From the NCBI GenBank assembly GCA_035530195.1, contig DATKVG010000196.1, positions 1 through 19,625 of the forward strand: a stretch of DNA of 19,625 nt. The letters run 5' to 3'. The notes under the pieces are model-generated. The model searched no databases. It saw only the letters and a list, made by a program, of their open reading frames with translations, and was not told where the DNA came from. This DNA is from JAPLKX01 sp035530195. Lineage in GTDB: Bacteria > Hydrogenedentota > Hydrogenedentia > Hydrogenedentales > SLHB01. Below are positions 14,870-19,625 of this stretch, piece by piece. The stretch's first letter is position 1, and each line of letters starts with the position of its first letter. The position numbers were made by a program, and so were the translations under genes.

Positions 14870-16285
14870 TCAGTTCTGTTGTGCCTGGAATGGCCTGTCG
14901 AGGTCGAAGAGCCGTTCGTCAACCGGCTCGTTCAGCACGACCTGGGACACGATCTGCCTGCTGGTCAGCGGCCCTTCCGCCTGCTGCCAGCCTCGATTGA
15001 ACTCGCGGATTTCATGCGGGAACCAGATGTTGTTCACCTGTTGGTATGTGAAGGTTCTGGCAGTGCTTAACTTGCGCTCTTCAATGAGCAACCCGGTGGC
15101 CGTGTCAAACGTCAATTCATGCATCCTCGGCCGCAACACGCGGCTGAACCCGGTTGAGCCGTCATCCGGCTCCCAGTTCGGCAGGTCCAGCACATATGAA
15201 CCGCGGCTGCTGCGCAGCCAGTCAAAATCCAGATGAGCAAGATGACTGCCGGCGAAACTCATGTAGTATTCCCCGGGCTCTTCATTAAAAGGGGGCTCGT
15301 GCAACGGCGGCAATTGGGCGCCTACCCACGTCCACTTTTCATCGTCTTTGGAGATTTGGATATGGGGCAGGTCGATCCGTTCTCCTTTGTCATAGATCCA
15401 CGTTTCCGCCCGCTGTTTGCGAGGAACCCAAACAACGTCTGCCTCATCGTTGGTCAGCTCTTTTCCGTCACGCCCGACTTCGCGGCTTTCCAGGCGAAAC
15501 CGGGCAGTTTCAATTCGGGCGAAGTTGTCCAGGAATCGCTCGCACAGCGCCCTAACCTTGTCGACATCGCGTCGCGAAATCCGGGTCCGCCGAGCATGCC
15601 ACCAGGTTTTGAAGCGCGTCCACGCGGGAGGAAGTGGGGGCATCGCGAACAGCGTCTCGTCCAGCGGTTCGTTCAGTGCCACGCGTGAAAAGACCCATTT
15701 GGTGACGGTGTCAGACCTTTCTCTGGAGTGTTGTTCTTCAAGGGGAAACCAGATCCCCTTTATGTTTTGATGTTTCCACGTTATAACCTCAAAGGTGTCG
15801 CGCCCCTCGACAAGCAGGCCTGTTGCGGTGTCAAAACGGACTTCCTCGCCCTTGTCGTTCCACAGTCGGCTGCAGCCCTTCGACCCGTCGTCGAACTCGC
15901 AGTGTGTAAAACGTTCCCAAAGATCGGAATGGCGCTTTTGCACCTCATCCAATTCCTGCCGGCGCAGATATTGGCTGCCGGCCATGCTGAAATGGAAATT
16001 GGCGCGCCCCCTCATCACGCCCGGCGACCACCGGTCTCTTCCCTTTACCACGTGCAAGCGCTTGCCGAAAACCTCGCCCTCTTCCATTTCAAAACTCTCC
16101 ACCCGTTCGTTCTCGGGCGACCACCAGACATCCTCGACACTGGAAGAGGTCGCCGGAAAGTCTTCACTTTCTGTTTTTGACTCGACGCGGAACCTGGCTG
16201 TCTTGATCCGGGCGAAGTTGTCCAGAAACCTGGCGTAAAGGCCTCTTGCCTTCTTGTAGTCTTCCTTGGACATCTCGGTCGGCAT
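14870..16285 (-). CDS. double-module protein of the same paralog family, no visible signal peptide
   Basis: The 471-aa protein contains two copies of the module. Copy 1 (about 1-217): KKARGLYARFLDNFARIKTA, FTHCEFDDGSKGCSRLW, VRFDTATGLLVE, IKGIWFPLEEQ, VALNEPLDETLF. Copy 2 (about 240-471): VRALCERFLDNFARIETA, DDGSTGFSR, LTFDTATGLLIEE, VNNIWFPHEI, VVLNEPVDERLFDLDRPF. The linker (PPAWTRFKTWWHARR) keeps the Trp-Trp element found before the module in the anchored paralogs, as if two complete genes had fused. The start lacks the membrane helix and Pro-rich linker of the paralogs, so it is either cytoplasmic or 5'-truncated. The ATG at 16285 lies 5 nt after the stop of the zinc-ribbon gene, with GGGGGA upstream, so coupling is likely. 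Function unknown. Confidence 0.88.
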   Translation of the reverse strand: MPTEMSKEDYKKARGLYARFLDNFARIKTARFRVESKTESEDFPATSSSVEDVWWSPENERVESFEMEEGEVFGKRLHVVKGRDRWSPGVMRGRANFHFSMAGSQYLRRQELDEVQKRHSDLWERFTHCEFDDGSKGCSRLWNDKGEEVRFDTATGLLVEGRDTFEVITWKHQNIKGIWFPLEEQHSRERSDTVTKWVFSRVALNEPLDETLFAMPPLPPAWTRFKTWWHARRTRISRRDVDKVRALCERFLDNFARIETARFRLESREVGRDGKELTNDEADVVWVPRKQRAETWIYDKGERIDLPHIQISKDDEKWTWVGAQLPPLHEPPFNEEPGEYYMSFAGSHLAHLDFDWLRSSRGSYVLDLPNWEPDDGSTGFSRVLRPRMHELTFDTATGLLIEERKLSTARTFTYQQVNNIWFPHEIREFNRGWQQAEGPLTSRQIVSQVVLNEPVDERLFDLDRPFQAQQN

Positions 16286-16290
16286 GGCCG

Positions 16291-16665
16291 CTAATCCCCC
16301 TTTGGAAAAACCTCCCGCAGAAAATCGGCAACGACATTACCACCGTCTCTTAACACGGCTTCCAGTTCGCCTTTGTCGAACCACAGGCCGTCGCCTCTTG
16401 CGCACCGGTCGTACATCACCGGCTCGGCCCCCTGCGTGACGGCCTTTTCCATCTTTTTGCCGCAGATCGGACAGCGCCGCACGGCTTCCTTAGTCGCGGC
16501 CGGCTTGCCGCCGCGCAGGTACGCGGCGCACGTCTCGGCGTTGCCCATCAGCAGTTCGAGCTCGCCGCTGTCCAGCCAAATCCCCTGGCACTTCACACAG
16601 TAGTCGACCTCGACCGACGCATGCTCGATCACAACCATCGGCTCTTTACACACCGGACAGTCCAT
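16291..16665 (-). CDS. twin zinc-ribbon protein (TFIIB-type zinc finger)
   Basis: The 124-aa protein carries two similar zinc-ribbon units, CPVCKEPM...YCVKCQGIWLDSGELE and CPICGKKM...YDRCARGDGLWFDKGELE, joined by a helical stretch. In the second unit the last Cys-x-x-Cys is only CARG, so one zinc ligand may be missing. This is the pattern of small TFIIB-like zinc-finger proteins found in many bacteria, whose function is mostly unknown. The frame is open to a GTG at 16680, but AGGAG (16671-16675) sits 5 nt before the ATG at 16665, so the shorter protein is chosen. The double-module gene follows 5 nt downstream, making a shared transcript and possibly a shared job likely. Confidence 0.88.
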   Translation of the reverse strand: MDCPVCKEPMVVIEHASVEVDYCVKCQGIWLDSGELELLMGNAETCAAYLRGGKPAATKEAVRRCPICGKKMEKAVTQGAEPVMYDRCARGDGLWFDKGELEAVLRDGGNVVADFLREVFPKGD

Positions 16666-16670
16666 TGCGG

Positions 16671-16675
16671 CTCCT
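16671..16675 (-). promoter_or_regulatory. ribosome-binding site that decides the zinc-ribbon start
   Basis: AGGAG on the minus strand lies 5 nt before ATG 16665 and downstream of the alternative GTG at 16680, so the ATG is preferred. Confidence 0.7.
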
Positions 16676-16716
16676 GTCACGCCCCTTCAGGGCTTTTTCC
16701 CTTGTTGGCGTTCCGT

Positions 16717-16761
16717 CCTGGGGCGTTGCCCCAGGCTAACCTGCTTAGGCCCTTCAGGCCT
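16717..16761. repeat. REP-like double hairpin in the gap before the zinc-ribbon gene
   Basis: CCTGGGGC-GTT-GCCCCAGG (16717-16735) is a perfect 8-bp stem. AGGCC-CTTCA-GGCCT (16747-16761) is a 5-bp stem. A third small one, GCCC-CTTCA-GGGC followed by five T, lies at 16681-16698. None is coding. These look like dispersed intergenic palindromes, and may also end or attenuate transcription from the peptidase gene. Confidence 0.6.
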
Positions 16762-16790
16762 TTCTTGTTCTACGCAGCACCTTGTTGATG

Positions 16791-16825
16791 CTGACTCCTG
16801 ACTCCTGACTTCTGACTCCTGACTC
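16791..16825. repeat. heptamer tandem repeat, five copies
   Basis: The units are CTGACTC, CTGACTC, CTGACTT, CTGACTC, CTGACTC without gaps, four identical and one with a single change. The last unit runs into the stop codon of the peptidase gene (16824-16826), which is supplied by the repeat sequence itself. Confidence 0.85.
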
Positions 16826-17882
16826 ACGGAATAAAGTTCATATCCGGCCGCAGCGCGGCCACCCATTCAGCCAGCAGTTTCGCCGCGTTTTCCGCGTCGG
16901 CCAGCGAGATCAGCTCGACCGGCGAGTGCATGTACCGGGTCGGCACGCTCACCAGACCCGTCGCCACGCCGCCACGGCTCAACTGCATCGCGTTTGCGTC
17001 CGTGCCCGTCGCTTTCGGTTCCGCGCCGACCTGATACGGGATCTTCTTGGCCTTCGCCACGTCCACCAACTGCCGGCCCACGACCGGGTTGATGTTCGGC
17101 CCGCGCGCGATAATCGGCCCCGCGCCGATTTTCGCGTCCCCGTGCCGTTTGGTCTCGGCGCTCGGGTAATCGATGGCATGGCCCACGTCCACGGCCACAC
17201 CCACGTGCGGGTTGCAGCCATAGCTGCTCGTCGTTGCGCCGCGCAGTCCAATCTCCTCCTGCACGGTCGTCACGCAATACAGCGCCACCTTGATCTTATG
17301 CTTCTCGAGCAACCGCAGCGCCTCGATAACTACGAACGCACCGACCCGGTCGTCGAATGCCCTTGCCGCAACACGGCCGTTGCGCAACTCCTGGAACCCC
17401 ATGTCGATCGTGATGGGATCGCCCACCGCGACCGCCTTTTCCGCATCTTTCTTGTCCTTGGCGCCGATATCGATCCAAAGCTGGTGGATTTTCATCGGCT
17501 TTCCGCGATCTTCCTGGTCGATCAGGTGGATGGCCGTCCGGCCGATCACGCCCGCCACCGGCCCTTTTGCACCGTGCAGCACCACCCGCTGGCCCGCCAG
17601 CACCGCCGCGTCGATCCCGCCCACCGCTACAAACGAGATGAACCCCTTCTCGTCGATCGTGTTGACCATCAGCCCGATCTCGTCCACGTGGCCCGCCAGC
17701 ATCACCCGCATCTCCGCACCTTTATTCTTCACGGCGTACTGGTTGCCGTGCACGTCCTTGTACACGGCGTCCGCGTACGGCCGCGCATACTTGGCGCACA
17801 CCGTCTGGATTTCCGATTCCCAGCCCGACGGGCTCGGCGTCTTGATCAGTTGCCGCAGAAATTCCACGCTCTCTTTACGCAT
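16824..17882 (-). CDS. M42-family metallo-aminopeptidase
   Basis: The 352-aa cytoplasmic enzyme would remove N-terminal residues from peptides; members form large tetrahedral (TET) assemblies. Metal and catalytic motifs are complete: AGHVDEIG with His65 and Asp67, RAFDDRVG with Asp177/178 (bridging), VQEEIGLRG with Glu209/Glu210, VDVGH with Asp232, and YMHSPVE with His319. Some members are annotated as endoglucanases, but peptidase activity is the better-supported role for the family. The frame is open to GTG 17897, but GGGAG at 17889-17893 lies 6 nt before ATG 17882, which is chosen. The araB stop and this ATG are one base apart (TGAAATG), so the two are probably translated from one message. 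Confidence 0.94.
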   Translation of the reverse strand: MRKESVEFLRQLIKTPSPSGWESEIQTVCAKYARPYADAVYKDVHGNQYAVKNKGAEMRVMLAGHVDEIGLMVNTIDEKGFISFVAVGGIDAAVLAGQRVVLHGAKGPVAGVIGRTAIHLIDQEDRGKPMKIHQLWIDIGAKDKKDAEKAVAVGDPITIDMGFQELRNGRVAARAFDDRVGAFVVIEALRLLEKHKIKVALYCVTTVQEEIGLRGATTSSYGCNPHVGVAVDVGHAIDYPSAETKRHGDAKIGAGPIIARGPNINPVVGRQLVDVAKAKKIPYQVGAEPKATGTDANAMQLSRGGVATGLVSVPTRYMHSPVELISLADAENAAKLLAEWVAALRPDMNFIP

Positions 17883-17883
17883 T

Positions 17884-19560
17884 TCAGGCTCCCGCACCCC
17901 GGATTGAAAGTTTGATTTCCTTGAGCCGTTTCATCACGTCGTTCTCGCCGCGGCCGAAATAATCGTGCAGCCGCTCATACTCCGCGAACAACGGTTTGTA
18001 CGCCTTGTTGTTGGCCGCCACCGGCTTGTAAACCTCGTCGCGCAGGTGCGCCATTTTTTTCGCCGCATGCGCCACGTCGTCATACCCGCCCCCTGCCTTG
18101 CCCGCCGCCACCGCGCCCCACATCGCCGCGCCAAGCGCAACGGTCTGGTCGCTCGCGCTGATCTTGATCTCGCGGTTGGTCGCGTCCGCGAAGATCTGCA
18201 TCAGCAGCGGGTTCTTGCCCGGCAGGCCGCCGCACGCGTACAACTCGTCGATCGGCACGCCCGCTTCTTCGAACTGCTTGATGATCTTACACGTGCCGAA
18301 CGCCGTACTCTCGAGCACCGCACGGTACATTTCCGCCGGCGTCGTGGCCAGCGTCATCCCCACCATCAGGCCCGACAGGTCCGCGTCCACCAACACGCTC
18401 CGGTTCCCATTCCACCAGTCGAGGCAGAGCAGGCCCGATTCGCCCACTTTTAACGCCGCCGCGTGACGCGCCAGGTAACCGTGGACGTCCGTCCCTTCTT
18501 TTTTTGCCTCGTCGTTCACCCAGCCCGGAACGCAGTTATCGACGAACCACGCAAAAATGTCACCCACCGCCGTCTGGCCCGCCTCGTAACCGTAGAAACC
18601 CGGCAAGATCCCGTCTTTCACCACGCCGCAGATGCCTTCCACGATCTTCTTATCTGTCCCGCAGAGCAGGTGGCACACGCTCGTCCCCATAATCATCACC
18701 ATCTTACGTCCCGCCGTCACCGTCGCCGCGGGCACCGCCACGTGCGCGTCCACGCCGCCCGTTGCCACCGCCGTGCCCGGTTTCAGGCCCAGTTTCGCCG
18801 CCATCTCCGGCAACAGACCGCCCGCACGAACGCCCGCCGGATACACGTCCTCCCGCATCTTCTCCGCCACCACCTTCTCGAACGCCGGGTCGAGCGCCTT
18901 GAAGAAATCCTTCGACGGATAGCCCTCGTCCCAAATCGCTTTATACCCGGCTGCGCAGGCGTTCCGCTTTTCCTCGCCACACAACTGCAACACGATCCAG
19001 TCGCCACCTTCCATGAACCGGTCCGCCGCCTTATACACGTCCGGCGCCTCATTCAACACCTGCAACACCTTCGGAATAAACCATTCGCTGCTGATCTTCT
19101 TGCCGTACCGATCCAGGAAATCCTCGCCACGCTCCCGCGCTACCCGGTTCACCTGGTCCGCTTCGGGCTGGGCCGCGTGATGCTTCCACAACTTCACCCA
19201 GGCGTGCGGGTTCGCCGCGAACTGTGGCGTCATGCACAGCGGCTTCCCGGCCTTGTCCACCGGCAGCATCGTGCACGACGTGAAGTCCGTGCCGATCCCG
19301 ATCACGTCCTCGCCCTTCACACCCGATTGCGCAAGCACCTTCGGCACAGTTACCTCTATCACGTGCACGTAGTCGCGCGGGTTCTGCAGCGCCCAATCTG
19401 GCTCGAGCTTCTGGTTCGTCCCCGGCAGTCGGTCGTCGATCACCACGTCCGGGTACCGCTCGACAGCCGTCGCCACTTCCTCGCCGTTATCCACCGCCAC
19501 GAGCAGCGCCCGACCCGACTCCGTCCCAAAGTCAAGCCCCAATACGTATTTCCGCCCCAT
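17884..19560 (-). CDS. araB: L-ribulokinase
   Basis: This kinase phosphorylates L-ribulose to L-ribulose 5-phosphate in arabinose breakdown. The 558-aa protein (E. coli AraB is 566) is a full FGGY-family kinase: N-terminal phosphate-binding loop LDFGTESGR (9-17), GIGTDFTSCTMLP (88-100), SEWFIPK (158-164), GGVDAHVAVP (268-277) with the likely catalytic base Asp271, GTSVCHLL (292-299), and DWWNGNRSVLVDADLSG in the C-terminal domain, which is characteristic of ribulokinases. The ATG is preceded by AAGGAG (19569-19574) at 8-nt spacing. araA and araD are not in the window; they could lie upstream, beyond the right edge. The next gene (M42 peptidase) starts one base after the stop. Confidence 0.93.
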   Translation of the reverse strand: MGRKYVLGLDFGTESGRALLVAVDNGEEVATAVERYPDVVIDDRLPGTNQKLEPDWALQNPRDYVHVIEVTVPKVLAQSGVKGEDVIGIGTDFTSCTMLPVDKAGKPLCMTPQFAANPHAWVKLWKHHAAQPEADQVNRVARERGEDFLDRYGKKISSEWFIPKVLQVLNEAPDVYKAADRFMEGGDWIVLQLCGEEKRNACAAGYKAIWDEGYPSKDFFKALDPAFEKVVAEKMREDVYPAGVRAGGLLPEMAAKLGLKPGTAVATGGVDAHVAVPAATVTAGRKMVMIMGTSVCHLLCGTDKKIVEGICGVVKDGILPGFYGYEAGQTAVGDIFAWFVDNCVPGWVNDEAKKEGTDVHGYLARHAAALKVGESGLLCLDWWNGNRSVLVDADLSGLMVGMTLATTPAEMYRAVLESTAFGTCKIIKQFEEAGVPIDELYACGGLPGKNPLLMQIFADATNREIKISASDQTVALGAAMWGAVAAGKAGGGYDDVAHAAKKMAHLRDEVYKPVAANNKAYKPLFAEYERLHDYFGRGENDVMKRLKEIKLSIRGAGA

Positions 19561-19577
19561 GAGCTAAACTCCTTGTG

Positions 19578-19597
19578 CAGTTGCCTCTCCAGTTGCC
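19578..19597 (-). promoter_or_regulatory. direct repeat upstream of araB, possible operator
   Basis: CAGTTGCC occurs at 19578-19585 and 19590-19597, 12 bp apart, starting 18 bp before the araB start. Spacing of about one helical turn suits two half-sites of a regulator, but the sample is too short to exclude chance. The gene upstream lies beyond the window. Confidence 0.25.
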
Positions 19598-19625
19598 GCA
19601 CATCTTACCAAAAAACCAACCCTTT

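Noticed and set aside
16926..17915. 329-aa plus-strand frame opposite the M42 peptidase
   Set aside because: Shadow composition (His, Arg, Asp); the peptidase on the minus strand has all metal ligands.

Overview
The window looks like chromosomal DNA from an uncultured, GC-rich bacterium with a two-membrane envelope. The evidence is a complete tripartite RND efflux operon with an outer-membrane TolC-type subunit, several secreted or membrane-anchored proteins, and abundant short palindromic intergenic repeats. The style (REP-like hairpins reading AGCCCAGGAC...GTCCTGGGTT, CCTGGGGC-GTT-GCCCCAGG, GACTC heptamers, secreted toroid-type proteins, tandem paralogs of unknown function) resembles Planctomycetota, Lentisphaerota or Hydrogenedentota-type genomes. 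That placement is an impression, not a demonstrated assignment.

Layout, plus strand: the tail of an unidentified gene overlaps carA (carbamoyl-phosphate synthase small subunit). A hairpin-rich gap follows, then a small membrane protein with a bacterial PH-like domain, a candidate promoter, and a tightly packed three-gene efflux operon: TolC/NodT lipoprotein, HlyD-type adaptor and RND pump. The three efflux genes overlap by 4 nt (ATGA) at both junctions. The pump gene converges on the minus-strand block.

Layout, minus strand, read from the right end: araB (ribulokinase) abuts an M42 aminopeptidase. A repeat-filled gap follows, then a twin zinc-ribbon protein coupled to a double-module protein, and then two membrane-anchored single-module paralogs. 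These three genes carry four copies of one ~200-residue domain that I do not recognise with certainty; the best guess is a LolA/LppX-like fold. The two single-module paralogs are preceded by nearly identical 85-bp structured elements, and the gap between them also holds a perfect 38-bp inverted repeat. Further left is a three-gene set: a secreted toroid-like protein (possible polysaccharide lyase), a secreted protein of unknown function with a TTG start, and a membrane-anchored metallophosphoesterase of the purple-acid-phosphatase type.

How the genes may work together: the efflux operon is a self-contained export machine. The three secreted or anchored proteins may act together on an extracellular polymer. 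The four-module paralog locus, with its conserved leader elements and zinc-ribbon partner, is the least explained part and the best candidate for something undescribed. No tRNA, rRNA, CRISPR array or insertion-sequence transposase was seen.
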